A stretch of 64,000 nucleotides of DNA from positions 2,666,001 through 2,730,000 of the forward strand of contig NZ_JACCAE010000001.1 in NCBI RefSeq assembly GCF_013409205.1, in the 5' to 3' direction. Below the pieces are notes generated by a model. The model was given only the letters and a program-made list of their open reading frames with translations, was not told the DNA's origin and did no database searches. The position numbers and the translations under genes are program-made. Positions 35,986-44,885 of this stretch are shown piece by piece. Origin of the DNA: Janibacter cremeus. Lineage in GTDB: Bacteria > Actinomycetota > Actinomycetes > Actinomycetales > Dermatophilaceae. Numbering within the stretch: the stretch's first letter is position 1; the number at the start of each line of letters is the position of its first letter.

Positions 35986-37691
35986 CGGGCGGCGTCGACG
36001 TCGTCGAGGCGGACATCGCCTCGCTGCGTGCCGCGCTGGTCTCGGGTGGGACGACGAGCGAGGACCTGGTGAGGGCCTACCTCGACCGGATCGCCGCGTA
36101 CGACACCGAGGGCATCCGGCTCAACGCCGTGGTCGTACCCAACCCGCAGGCGCTGCGGGATGCCCGGGCCGCCGACCGCCGCCGCGCCGAGGGGGCGCCG
36201 CTCGGTCCGCTCGACGGGATCCCGTACACGGCCAAGGACTCCTACCTCGCCCGGGGGTTGACCTGCGCCAGCGGCTCCCCGGCCTTCGCCGAGTTGGTGG
36301 CCCAGCACGATGCATTCACCATCGCGCGACTGCGCGCGGGTGGCGCGGTACTCATCGGCCTGACGAACATGCCGCCGATGGCCAACGGAGGAATGCAGCG
36401 GGGCGTGTACGGCCGGGCCGAGAGCCCCTACAACGCCGACTTCCTCACCGCGGCCTTCGCCTCCGGCTCGTCCAACGGGTCGGGGACGGCCACGGCGGCG
36501 AGCTTCGCGGCCTTCGGCCTCGGTGAGGAGACGTGGTCCTCCGGTCGGGCGCCGGCGAGCAACAACGCACTGTGCGCCTACACGCCCTCGCGAGGCGTGA
36601 TCTCGGTGCGTGGCAACTGGCCGCTCGTGCCGTCGATGGACGTCGTCGTCCCGCAGACCCGCACGATGGCCGACCTGCTCGAGGTGCTCGACGTCGTCGT
36701 CGCCGACGACCTCGACACCACGGGGGACCTGTGGCGCACCCAGCCGTGGATCGAGGTGCCCGCGTCCTCGAGCGTGCGTCCGCCCTCCTACCCGGCCCTG
36801 CGCGCTGGTGACCCGAGCCCCCTTCGCGGGCTGCGCCTCGGGGTGCCGCGGATGTACCTCGGGACCGACCAGGAGGCCGGGACAGGCACCGGTTTCGGTG
36901 GGCCGACGGGGGAGGCGATCGTGCCCCGACCCGGCATCCTGGCGCTCTTCGAGGCGGCGCGCGTGGACCTCGACGCGGCCGGCGCGCAGGTCGTCGAGAC
37001 GGACTTCCCGGTGGTGTCGAACTACGAGGGCGACCGCGCCGGTGCCCCGACGGTCGCGACCCGTGGCCTGCTGCCGCCGGGGTATCTGGAGGAGGAGATC
37101 TGGCAGCAGTCGATGTGGGGCTGGGAGACCTTCCTGCGCGCCAACGGCGACCCGCACCTGAACCGGCTCGTCGATGTCGACGGGCCGGCGATCTTCCCGC
37201 AGCCGGAGGGTGCGCTGCCCGATCGCTACGGGGATCTCGACTTCGACCTCGCCGACTACGTCACCCGGGCACGTCAGGAGGGGGTCGTCGGGGACGTCAC
37301 CTCGCTCCCACTGCTGGAAGGGGGTCTGCGCGGCCTCGAGGAGACCCGCCGGGTGGACCTCGAGGAGTGGATGGACGCGCTCGGCCTGGACGCGGTGATC
37401 TTTCCCGCGGTCGCCGATGTCGCCCCCGCGGACATGGACGTCAGCGAGTCCTCGGCGGACCTGGGGTGGCGCAACGGCGTCTGGGTGGCCAACGGCAATC
37501 TCGTCCCGCGCCACCTGGGCATCCCCACGGTCACGGTCCCGATGGGCACGATGGCCGACATCGGCATGCCGGTCGGGCTGACCTTCGCCGGGCGCGGCTG
37601 GGACGACAACGCGTTGCTGACCATGGCGGCGGCCTTCGAGGCGACGGGGGAGCGGCGCACCTCGCCGCCGCGCACGCCTCCGGTGGCCTGA
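35982..37691 (+). CDS. Amidase signature family protein
   Basis: A 569-aa amidase-signature hydrolase. The N-terminal region shows LDGIPYTAKDSYLARG with the catalytic Lys (near residue 85). The Gly/Ser loop FASGSSNGSGTATAASF follows with the cis-Ser, then GEETWSSGRAPASNN, which fits the nucleophile region, though the usual DTGGS reads ETWSS. The C-terminal part has GIPTVTVPMGTMADIGMPVGLTFAGRGWDD. It hydrolyses amide bonds; the substrate is unknown. The unusual nucleophile loop places it outside the GatA and nicotinamidase-type groups. The GTG start overlaps the membrane-protein stop. An insertion sequence begins about 43 bp after its stop, but the C-terminus looks complete. Confidence 0.85.
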   Translation: MTGGVDVVEADIASLRAALVSGGTTSEDLVRAYLDRIAAYDTEGIRLNAVVVPNPQALRDARAADRRRAEGAPLGPLDGIPYTAKDSYLARGLTCASGSPAFAELVAQHDAFTIARLRAGGAVLIGLTNMPPMANGGMQRGVYGRAESPYNADFLTAAFASGSSNGSGTATAASFAAFGLGEETWSSGRAPASNNALCAYTPSRGVISVRGNWPLVPSMDVVVPQTRTMADLLEVLDVVVADDLDTTGDLWRTQPWIEVPASSSVRPPSYPALRAGDPSPLRGLRLGVPRMYLGTDQEAGTGTGFGGPTGEAIVPRPGILALFEAARVDLDAAGAQVVETDFPVVSNYEGDRAGAPTVATRGLLPPGYLEEEIWQQSMWGWETFLRANGDPHLNRLVDVDGPAIFPQPEGALPDRYGDLDFDLADYVTRARQEGVVGDVTSLPLLEGGLRGLEETRRVDLEEWMDALGLDAVIFPAVADVAPADMDVSESSADLGWRNGVWVANGNLVPRHLGIPTVTVPMGTMADIGMPVGLTFAGRGWDDNALLTMAAAFEATGERRTSPPRTPPVA

Positions 37692-37733
37692 TCCTCGCGG
37701 GTTGCCGGGACAAGAGTGGGATCTGCCCCGTAG

Positions 37734-37794
37734 TGCCTCACGTCAAGATGCCCGCGAAATGAGATCCGTGCCTCAGGTAGGAAGTGCCCGCGAA
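37734..37794 (+). repeat. Left terminal repeat of the IS (two subrepeats)
   Basis: Two units: GTGCCTCACG...TGCCCGCGAA at 37734-37759 and GTGCCTCAGG...TGCCCGCGAA at 37768-37794. Both are repeated inverted at the right end, probably as transposase-binding sites. Confidence 0.7.
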
Positions 37795-37807
37795 AGTGGG
37801 TGGCGTG

Positions 37808-39082
37808 TCAGCTGGCTCGCACGCGGATGCCTTTGTGGACGTTGGGCAGGGCTGAGGGGAAGCTGGCCAGGTAGAGCTGTTCGGTCTTGTCCTTGGCCAG
37901 CAGGACCAGTCGCTCTTGCAGGTCGCCGATCCGGCGGGCGAACTCGGCGGGGTTGAGCGTGTCGCGGTAGGCGGTCAGCTCGGCCTGCTGGGCGGGCGAG
38001 AGGACGTCGGCGGTCAGGAGCCGGTCCAGCGGGGTCTGGGGCGGGTCGTACAGGCGGGTGCGGCGCCCGTTGCGGTCGCTGCCGTACCCGATCGGCTTCT
38101 TCGTCGGGGTCAGATAGTTCAGCCGGTCGTTGACCAGCGGCCACAGCCGGGCCAGGACGGCGCGTTCCTCGGGGGTGTCGTAGCGGTAGTAGAAGGCGTA
38201 CTTGCGCACCAGGTGGTTGTTCTTCGACTCGACGGTGGCCTGGTCGTTCTTCTTGTACGGCCGGGACCGGGTGAAGTAGATCTTGCGGTCGGCGGCCCAG
38301 TCGATGACGGGATGGTTGAGGAACTCGCCACCGTTGTCGAAGTCGAGTCCCGTTACCGCGCAAGGGATTTCATTCACGGCGGCCTGCAGCGCGGTCAGGA
38401 TGTGGGTGTGCGCGTTGTTGCGGATGGTGCGGGTGAAGACCCAGCCGGTGTGCACATCGGTCAGGTTGACCGTGCGCGCGAACTCACCCTTGAGGGTGGG
38501 TCCGCAGTGCGCGACGGTGTCGCCCTCGAAGAACCCCGGCTCGTCCTCGACCTCGTCCCCGGCCCGGCGGATGGCGATGCTCGAACGAAGCAGCGGCGAG
38601 GGCTTGGTCGTGGCGACCCCACCGATGGCGTCCTTGGCCTTGGCCGGGGCGAGGTACCGGTCGATCGACGCGGCGCTCATCGACAGCAGTTCGGTGCGTA
38701 CCGCGCGACTGTAGCGATCGACGCCGTCGACGAGCTCGCCGTGGCGCTCCAGCGCGTCCAGGTGCACGCGCATCGAGACCACCAGGTACTTCCCGCACTG
38801 CCCGCCAGAGGCGGCCCACACCCGCTGCAGCACCTTGCGCGCGTCGTAGGAGAACTTCGGCGCCCGCGGTTTGCGCATCGCCGCCGCGACCACCCGGCCC
38901 GGCCCCGGCGGCGCCGTGGCGGCTGCGACAAGCCGGCGGCGGGCGTTGTCCCGGGACCAGCCGGTCACCGAGACCACCTCATCGAGCATTCGGCCCCGAT
39001 CCTTCTTGCTCGCCTTCGCGTACGCCTTGGCGTACTTGTTCGTCACCTCGGCACGAGAGGCCATCGACAACTCACTTCCCAT
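37808..39082 (-). CDS. DDE/rve-type transposase of the IS
   Basis: A 424-aa transposase from ATG 39082 (a longer frame from GTG 39130 would start inside the right repeat). The N-terminus (ASRAEVTNKYAKAYAKASKKDRGRMLDEVVSVTGWSRDNARRRL) is HTH-like. The integrase core shows DDE candidates in FEGDTVAHCG, GLDFDNGGEF and QATVESKN. The C-terminal region is RLNYLTPTKKPIG and a helical tail. It appears intact, so the element may be mobile. The overall layout is close to rve-containing actinobacterial transposases; I cannot assign the IS family. Confidence 0.82.
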   Translation of the reverse strand: MGSELSMASRAEVTNKYAKAYAKASKKDRGRMLDEVVSVTGWSRDNARRRLVAAATAPPGPGRVVAAAMRKPRAPKFSYDARKVLQRVWAASGGQCGKYLVVSMRVHLDALERHGELVDGVDRYSRAVRTELLSMSAASIDRYLAPAKAKDAIGGVATTKPSPLLRSSIAIRRAGDEVEDEPGFFEGDTVAHCGPTLKGEFARTVNLTDVHTGWVFTRTIRNNAHTHILTALQAAVNEIPCAVTGLDFDNGGEFLNHPVIDWAADRKIYFTRSRPYKKNDQATVESKNNHLVRKYAFYYRYDTPEERAVLARLWPLVNDRLNYLTPTKKPIGYGSDRNGRRTRLYDPPQTPLDRLLTADVLSPAQQAELTAYRDTLNPAEFARRIGDLQERLVLLAKDKTEQLYLASFPSALPNVHKGIRVRAS

Positions 39083-39103
39083 GCCCCAGCAGCATCCACC
39101 GAT

Positions 39104-39162
39104 TTCGCGGGCATTTCCTTCGTGAGGCACCGAGGGCGGTTCGCGGGCATCCTTCGTGAGTC
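39104..39162 (-). repeat. Right terminal repeat of the IS (two inverted subrepeats)
   Basis: Read inward on the minus strand: CTCACGAAGGATGCCCGCGAA, then GTGCCTCACGAAGGAAATGC continuing CCGCGAA. The outer unit is slightly degenerate against the left end (one base shorter between its blocks). Confidence 0.65.
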
Positions 39163-39276
39163 TCGTCGTGCCCTTGGCGCACCGCCCGGAATCGTAGATA
39201 ATCGACTGCGCCTTGTCCTATAGGTCCGGGCAGCGGCCTGAGCCGGGCCGATCCCACCCTTGCCCCTTCGTGCCGG

Positions 39277-42200
39277 TCACCCTTCTCCTGCCGGCACAGT
39301 CCCACTTGCCACCTGGATCTCCTCGGCTCGGCCCTGGGTGATCAGGTAGCCGCGGCCGGGGAGGCGCGGGAGTGGCGGAACGCGCAGGCCGAGGGCGTCC
39401 CCGTCGCTGCGGCTCGTCGGCTGCAGGAGAACCCCGGCACGGGTGCGCGCGATCTCCGCGACGAGCCCGCGCACCCGGGTTGCGGCCGTCTGTGTGGCGG
39501 TGGACGCCACGACCAGCCCGCGGTCGCCGTCGGCCCGACGCAGGATCTCCTTGACCACATCGGCGACGGGTTCGTCCTCGACGCGTTCGGCATCGTCGAT
39601 GACGACCGCAAGGTCCGGATGCGCGCGGCGCAGGGCGATGAGGCCATCGCGGTCCTGGGGGTCACAGACGGTGGCGTCGGCCAGGTCCGGGTGATGGGTC
39701 AGGTCGCTCCCGCCGAGGAGCGCCACTGGGTGACCTGCGGCCATGGCTTGCCGGGCGATCGTGACCAGCGTCGTCGTGCGGCCGCTGCCCGGGGGGCCGC
39801 AGACGAGCATCCTCCGGGCACCGGGGACGCGCCAGACCACCGGCTCGACCCCCGAACCACCGAGGCCGAGCGGCATCCGTTCGGTGGTCGGCTCCGGGAG
39901 ACGAGCGGCGGCGACCTCCTCGGGCAGCGGTTCGACGCGCCACGCGCGGGAGCGCTCGTGACCGGAGACCGCGTGCCCCGCACCCGCCGATGACTCGCCG
40001 GATGGCTGCGCCACCTGCACGAGGTGCCCACCGGGTTGCGTCCGACCACGCCCTGGGATCCGACGCCCGGAGCTCTCCGACGACTTCAGCCCGGCGAGTG
40101 AAGCGTCGCCCCGGTCCGGGAGGTGCAGCACGAGCCGGGTGGTGATGAGGGAGGAGATCCGCCCGGAGAGCAGCTCTCGACCACCCGTGACCACGCCGCA
40201 CACGCCGGCCGCCACGCCGTCCCGCAGGAGCGTCTCCAGCAGCTCGGCGGTCTCGCCGAGGTCGGCCCCGCCGAGGGGCTGGGTGACGCGCCCCCACCCG
40301 TCGACCGCCAGCAGGAGGTGCGGGTCAGGCGCATCGCCTACAGGATCGGCCTCGTACGCCGCCCACCATGCATCGAGAGTCGAGTGCCCGCTGGCGCGCA
40401 GCCGGGCTCGACGCCGGGCCACGTCGCTCTCCAGGCGGGCGAGGAAGCGACGGGTCAGCGGCCGGTCCTCGCCGTCGACCACGCTGCCCACGTGCGGCAG
40501 ACGGGTGAGATCGGTCAGCACGGAAGAGCCGTCACCGATGACCTGGACCTGCAGGCGGTCAGGTGACCACCGGCGGCCGGCGGCAGTGACGATCGCGGCA
40601 ATGCTTGTGGTCCGGCCGGTGCCCGGGCCGCCGACGACCATCCAGTGGCCGCTGGACGGGGTCCACGTCAAGGGCACCTGCTCCTGGCGCTCCGGACGGT
40701 CGACGAGCGCGAAGGGGGCACCGAGGTCGTGCTCGCCGGGAGTAGGCAGCTCTTCGGCGGTGATGACGCAGGCCAGGGGCGGCAGCCACGGGCGGTGCGG
40801 CTGCGCGGTCTGCAGGTCCGCTGCGACCCTGGTCAGCGTGGCCGCGATTCGCTGCAGGTCGGTGGGGCCGAGGTCCGCGCACTGCGGCGCTGTCGGCCAC
40901 GGTGACCCGGGGTCGCGCACGAGGACCCCGTCGGAACCCGGGGCCTCGTGGCCGGCCACCCGGCCGGTCTGGAAGCTGCGGGCGGGCGATCCTCCGGTTC
41001 GGGCCAGGGCTCGTCCGGGCGCGGTCTCGGGCAGGTCGACCGCATCCGGGACACCCAGGACGTCCTCGCTGTCGACCCGGTCGCGCACACGCAGGGCGAT
41101 GCGCAGGTTGACGTTGGCCTTGATGTCCGCGGAGACGATGCCTCCCGGACGCTGGGTGGCCAGCACGAGGTGCACGCCGAGGGAACGGCCGACGGCAGCG
41201 ATCTTCATCAGATGGGCCAGGGCCTCCGGTTGCTCCTCGGCCAGCATCCGGAACTCGTCGATGACGATCATCAGGCGCGGCAGCGGGGCCCCCCTGTGGT
41301 CGTCGATGTCCTTGGCCCCGGAAGTGGCCAGGATGTGCTCGCGCCGCGTCAGCTCGGCATCGAGGCTGGTCAGTGCGCGCTCGGCCTGTGCCGGCTCGAG
41401 GTCGGTGAGGACGCCGACGGTGTGCGGCAGACGGGCGCATTCGGCGAAGGCGGCGCCACCCTTGTAGTCGACGAGCACGAAGGTGATCTCGTCCGGCGAC
41501 GAGCGGGCCGCCAGGGATGCCACCCAGCTCTGCAGGAACTCCGACTTGCCCGACCCCGTGGTGCCAGCGATGAGCGCGTGGGGGCCGTCGCGGCGCAGGT
41601 CGATGCGGAACTCGCCGTCCGTGGCGAGTCCGACGACGACATCGAGGTCGGTGGGCCCGGTTGGTCTGCCCGACCAGGCGGCCCGGATCGCATCCGGATC
41701 GTCAGGATCGAGGTCCAGCAGGTCGACCAGTCGGGTTGCCTCCGGCAGGCCGGCGCCCGAGTCATCGGGGGTGGCATCCCGCAGGGGGGCCAGCCCGGAG
41801 GCCACCCGGTGGGCCCATGCCGGGCCCACACCGTCGATGACACCACGGGCGGACTGCCTACCGGCGACGTGCAGGGCGACCCGGTCGCCGTCCAGCTGCA
41901 CGATGGCACCGCACTCGTGCGGGAGACCCTCGGCGGTGTCGGAGAGGACAACGACCAGGACACGGTTGGGGCGGCCCTGCACGAGGGCGGTGCGCAGGTT
42001 CGGGTCGCCGCGCCACCTGTCGACGTCGTCGATGACGAGGACGAGCGCGGTGGGTCGGGTATCCTCCGCTCGCGCGCCGGAGGGTTGGCGATCACGCTCC
42101 CGGATGGCGGCGGCGTGACCGGCGAAGAGGGCAAGGGCGTCGTCCTCGTCGGCCGTGGCCCTGCCTGACCCGGGAGCATCGTCGTGTTCGCGCAGGTGCA

Positions 42201-43476
42201 CCAGTGAACGGAAGGGGGACCACCACCCTTCGTGAGTGGCCACCACCGAGATCTGCACGTCGTGGTGGGAGTGCAGGACCGTCAGCTGCCCGAGGAGGTG
42301 ACGGGCCAGCCGGTCACGTTCGTCACGCCCACCGGCGATCCCCAGGACGCCGGCCTCCTCGAGGTCGACGACGAGGGGGACATGATCGAGCACGGGGTGG
42401 TCGCGGTCGCCGTGCCCACGCTCGACCTCGAGTCGGGCCGGGAGAGGGGCCATCCCGAGACGCAGGTCGAGGTGCTGCGGGTGCCCGGAACGGCGCTCCC
42501 ACAACCGGGACGAGTCGCCGCGGGCCGCATCGAGCAGCGCCGTTGCGTCCGGGGCCGACCTGAGGCGCTCGCGTCGTTCGAGGGCAAGGGCACTCGTGAG
42601 CTGTTCTCCGGTCCGTGTCCTCTTGTTCACCCACTCCGCTCGGGCTTCCCTGTGGTCACGGCGTGCGGATGAGCGGTCGGAAAGGGTCGATCCGATGGCG
42701 AGGACGGGCGTGAGGAGTCCGAACAGGAGCATCCGGGGGCCGAAGAAGAAGGCGAGCAGGGCCGCGAAGGGAAGCGGCAGGAGGACCATCACCCAGGGAA
42801 TGCGTCGCCGGGCCGGGGCGCTCGGTTCCTGCGGGATGGTGATCCGTGGCGTCACGTGCGTGGAGGCCAAGTGCGGGGTCGGGTTGACCATGATCGTCCC
42901 GGAGCCGCTGGGTCGGCGGCGGCAGGGGCGTGACCGGTGGGCCTCGAGCATGAAGGTCGTGTTCCCGGCGTGCACGCAACTGCCGACCCGGGCACGCAAC
43001 CCCTGGGAGGGCAGGCGCTCACCGTCGGCGAGCGTGATGTTGGTCGCATCCAACTCGTGCACGAGGACGCCGTCCCGATCCACCGACACGGCCAGGTGCT
43101 CGCGAGAAAGGGTGTCGTCGTCCAGTCGGAGGGAGGCCATCTCCCCGCGACCGACCACGTGGCGGCCCGGTGTCAGCGAGAGCGTCCGTCCTGAGTCGGG
43201 CCCCGAAGTCGTCGTCAGGCGAAGGGGCGCAGGGACCGTGGACCTCGTCACCGAGCCATGGTCGTGACCGAGGACGAGGATGCTCCCGTCGAGTAGTGGT
43301 GGCAGCCCGACCGGCGCCTCCGGTGGGACCTCCTTGTCGTCGACGTGCATTGACGTGTCCGAGCCGAACCCCAGCGCCTCGAGCAGGTCCACGGCCGTGT
43401 CGTGGGCCGTGGCGCGGACCTCCACGAGTCGCTGTGCGCCGCGTCGGACATCGATCACGGTCATCTGCAGGAGCAT
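39277..43476 (-). CDS. FHA-FtsK/SpoIIIE triple-ATPase, EccC/EssC-like type VII secretion motor
   Basis: A 1399-aa protein. An N-terminal ubiquitin-like/FHA part (residues ~1-180; GRHVVGRGEMASLRLDDDTLSREHLAVSV) is followed by two membrane helices near residue 230 (IPWVMVLLPLPFAALLAFFFG; MLLFGLLTPVLAIGSTL) and three FtsK-like ATPase domains. Domain 1 has a full Walker A (GTTGSGKSEFLQ, near 645) and Walker B (LMIVIDEFRML, near 738). Domains 2 (GGPGTGRTT, near 952) and 3 (GPPGSGRTT, near 1228) have Arg instead of the Walker Lys and are probably non-hydrolytic. This is the EccC/EssC plan. No EccB, EccD or EccE gene is near. It starts leaderless at ATG 43476, divergent from the Tad operon, under a CCTGTGGA-type promoter. 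Confidence 0.85.
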   Translation of the reverse strand: MLLQMTVIDVRRGAQRLVEVRATAHDTAVDLLEALGFGSDTSMHVDDKEVPPEAPVGLPPLLDGSILVLGHDHGSVTRSTVPAPLRLTTTSGPDSGRTLSLTPGRHVVGRGEMASLRLDDDTLSREHLAVSVDRDGVLVHELDATNITLADGERLPSQGLRARVGSCVHAGNTTFMLEAHRSRPCRRRPSGSGTIMVNPTPHLASTHVTPRITIPQEPSAPARRRIPWVMVLLPLPFAALLAFFFGPRMLLFGLLTPVLAIGSTLSDRSSARRDHREARAEWVNKRTRTGEQLTSALALERRERLRSAPDATALLDAARGDSSRLWERRSGHPQHLDLRLGMAPLPARLEVERGHGDRDHPVLDHVPLVVDLEEAGVLGIAGGRDERDRLARHLLGQLTVLHSHHDVQISVVATHEGWWSPFRSLVHLREHDDAPGSGRATADEDDALALFAGHAAAIRERDRQPSGARAEDTRPTALVLVIDDVDRWRGDPNLRTALVQGRPNRVLVVVLSDTAEGLPHECGAIVQLDGDRVALHVAGRQSARGVIDGVGPAWAHRVASGLAPLRDATPDDSGAGLPEATRLVDLLDLDPDDPDAIRAAWSGRPTGPTDLDVVVGLATDGEFRIDLRRDGPHALIAGTTGSGKSEFLQSWVASLAARSSPDEITFVLVDYKGGAAFAECARLPHTVGVLTDLEPAQAERALTSLDAELTRREHILATSGAKDIDDHRGAPLPRLMIVIDEFRMLAEEQPEALAHLMKIAAVGRSLGVHLVLATQRPGGIVSADIKANVNLRIALRVRDRVDSEDVLGVPDAVDLPETAPGRALARTGGSPARSFQTGRVAGHEAPGSDGVLVRDPGSPWPTAPQCADLGPTDLQRIAATLTRVAADLQTAQPHRPWLPPLACVITAEELPTPGEHDLGAPFALVDRPERQEQVPLTWTPSSGHWMVVGGPGTGRTTSIAAIVTAAGRRWSPDRLQVQVIGDGSSVLTDLTRLPHVGSVVDGEDRPLTRRFLARLESDVARRRARLRASGHSTLDAWWAAYEADPVGDAPDPHLLLAVDGWGRVTQPLGGADLGETAELLETLLRDGVAAGVCGVVTGGRELLSGRISSLITTRLVLHLPDRGDASLAGLKSSESSGRRIPGRGRTQPGGHLVQVAQPSGESSAGAGHAVSGHERSRAWRVEPLPEEVAAARLPEPTTERMPLGLGGSGVEPVVWRVPGARRMLVCGPPGSGRTTTLVTIARQAMAAGHPVALLGGSDLTHHPDLADATVCDPQDRDGLIALRRAHPDLAVVIDDAERVEDEPVADVVKEILRRADGDRGLVVASTATQTAATRVRGLVAEIARTRAGVLLQPTSRSDGDALGLRVPPLPRLPGRGYLITQGRAEEIQVASGTVPAGEG

Positions 43477-43482
43477 GTGCGC

Positions 43483-43527
43483 ACGGTAGACACGCAGCGC
43501 CCGACCAGGCGTTCAGTTGTCCACAGG
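43483..43527 (-). promoter_or_regulatory. CCTGTGGA-type leaderless promoter of the FHA-FtsK gene
   Basis: On the minus strand: CCTGTGGACA (43527-43518), exactly 29 nt, then TACCGT (43488-43483), six bases, and ATG 43476. The plus-strand reading of the site, TTGTCCACAGG, also contains a DnaA-box-like TTGTCCACA. Confidence 0.65.
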
Positions 43528-43556
43528 AGGGGCCGCGAACGGGCCGGTCGGAGCAT

Positions 43557-43600
43557 CCTGTGGATTCTCGAGATGCGAACTCCTGGGAAATCGCTAATGT
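43557..43600 (+). promoter_or_regulatory. CCTGTGGA-type promoter of the Tad operon
   Basis: CCTGTGGATT (43557-43566), 28 nt, then TAATGT (43595-43600). The predicted start near 43607 leaves a ~49-nt leader before cpaF. With the site at 43518-43527 it forms a perfect 8-bp inverted repeat, each half serving one of the divergent genes. Confidence 0.55.
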
Positions 43601-43655
43601 CTCCCGGGCGAGGGGAGCGCTTCGCCACGGAACACGAGCTACACGGGGCAGGAAC

Positions 43656-44885
43656 ATGGACGCGGTCGAGACGGTCGAGACAGAGGTGCGCGAACTGATC
43701 CGCCGTACCGGCCTGGACCCGGTGCGCGAGTCGGGAGAGGTCGCCGACCTCGTGCGGGAGGCCGTCAGCGACTATGACGATCGCAGCATCCAGGGTGGGC
43801 TCCCCGTCCTGGGCAACCGTGAGGCCGCGGTCAAGGCCGTCCTCGATACCGTGGCGGGCTTCGGGGCCCTGCAGCAGTACTTCGATGATCCTCTCGTGGA
43901 GGAGATCTGGATCAACTCGCCGAGCCAGGTCTTCGTCGCGCGCAATGGCGTCGCCGAGCTGACGACCACGGTGCTCACTGCCGACGAGGTGCGGGACCTC
44001 GTCGAGAAGATGCTGAAGTCCTCGGGCAGACGCATCGATCTCTCCTCGCCATTCGTCGACGCGACCCTGCCGGACGGCAGTCGGCTGCACGTCGTCATCC
44101 CGGACATCACCCGGGAGCACTGGGCCGTCAACATACGAAAGTTCGTCGTCAAGGCCGATCACCTGGACGACCTGGTGCGTTTGGGGACGCTGACGCGGGA
44201 CGCCTCGGTCTTCCTGCAGGCTGCCGTGACCGCCGGTCTGAACATCTTGGTCGCAGGGGGGACGCAAGCGGGCAAGACGACGCTGCTCAACTGCCTGTCT
44301 GCGGCGCTGCCGCCCCGCGAGCGGGTGATCACCTGCGAGGAGGTCTTCGAGCTGAAGATCCCACGGCGCGATGTCGTCGCGATGCAGTGCCGGCAGCCCA
44401 GCCTCGAGGGAGCGGGAGAGATCCCGCTGCGGCGCCTGGTCAAGGAGGCCTTGCGAATGCGCCCCTCCCGGATCATCGTCGGTGAGGTACGCCAGGCCGA
44501 GAGCCTCGACCTGCTCATCGCCCTCAACTCCGGCCTGCCCGGGATGTGCACGGTCCACGCCAACTCTGCCAGGGAGGCGGTGACGAAGATGTGCACCCTT
44601 CCTCTCCTGGCCGGGGAGAACGTGGGCTCGCGGTTCGTCGTGCCGACCGTGGCTGGATCGATCGACCTCGTGGTCCATGCTGCGCTCGAGGGGGATGGCA
44701 CGCGGCGTGTCCGCGAGATCGTCGCGCTGCCCGGCCGTATCGAGAACGACGTCGTGGAGACGACCGACATCTTCACCACCCGCAACGGCACCCTGGTGCG
44801 GGCCGATGGCTACCCGCCGCACCGGGAGCGGTTCGAGCACGCCGGGTACGACCTGGCGGCGCTCCTCGGGAGTGGTCCTGCGTGA
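43656..44885 (+). CDS. cpaF: Tad pilus assembly ATPase CpaF/TadA
   Basis: A 409-aa secretion ATPase of the GspE/VirB11 superfamily that powers Flp pilus assembly at the inner membrane. Seen: DPLVEEIWINSPSQVFVARNG, the HVVIPDITREHWAVNIRKF Asp/Arg region, Walker A GGTQAGKTTLLN (near residue 203), the Asp box CEEVFELKIPRRDV, Walker B with RMRPSRIIVGEVRQAE, and the His box GMCTVHANSAREA. ATG 43656 is preceded by a GGGGCAGGA ribosome site. It is first of a seven-gene operon with overlapping or near-overlapping starts. The prepilin peptidase (TadV) and secretin are not in this window, the latter as expected for a Gram-positive. Confidence 0.93.
   Translation: MDAVETVETEVRELIRRTGLDPVRESGEVADLVREAVSDYDDRSIQGGLPVLGNREAAVKAVLDTVAGFGALQQYFDDPLVEEIWINSPSQVFVARNGVAELTTTVLTADEVRDLVEKMLKSSGRRIDLSSPFVDATLPDGSRLHVVIPDITREHWAVNIRKFVVKADHLDDLVRLGTLTRDASVFLQAAVTAGLNILVAGGTQAGKTTLLNCLSAALPPRERVITCEEVFELKIPRRDVVAMQCRQPSLEGAGEIPLRRLVKEALRMRPSRIIVGEVRQAESLDLLIALNSGLPGMCTVHANSAREAVTKMCTLPLLAGENVGSRFVVPTVAGSIDLVVHAALEGDGTRRVREIVALPGRIENDVVETTDIFTTRNGTLVRADGYPPHRERFEHAGYDLAALLGSGPA

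Larger units (their letters stand above)
37734..39162. mobile_element. Insertion sequence with doubled terminal repeats, complete
   Basis: About 1.43 kb. Each end carries two copies of a unit with GTGCCTCA and TGCCCGCGAA blocks. Left: 37734-37759 and 37768-37794. Right, inverted: about 39104-39130 and 39141-39162. A single transposase gene fills the interior. No target-site duplication is evident. Ends are estimated to within a few bases. The element separates the amidase gene from the FHA-FtsK gene and interrupts neither. Confidence 0.75.

Noticed and set aside
43517..43525. TTGTCCACA as a DnaA box or origin element
   Set aside because: Single matches only; no cluster of boxes, AT-rich unwinding region or dnaA/dnaN genes are present. 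The CCTGTGGA promoter explanation accounts for orientation and spacing. A minor DnaA role is not excluded.
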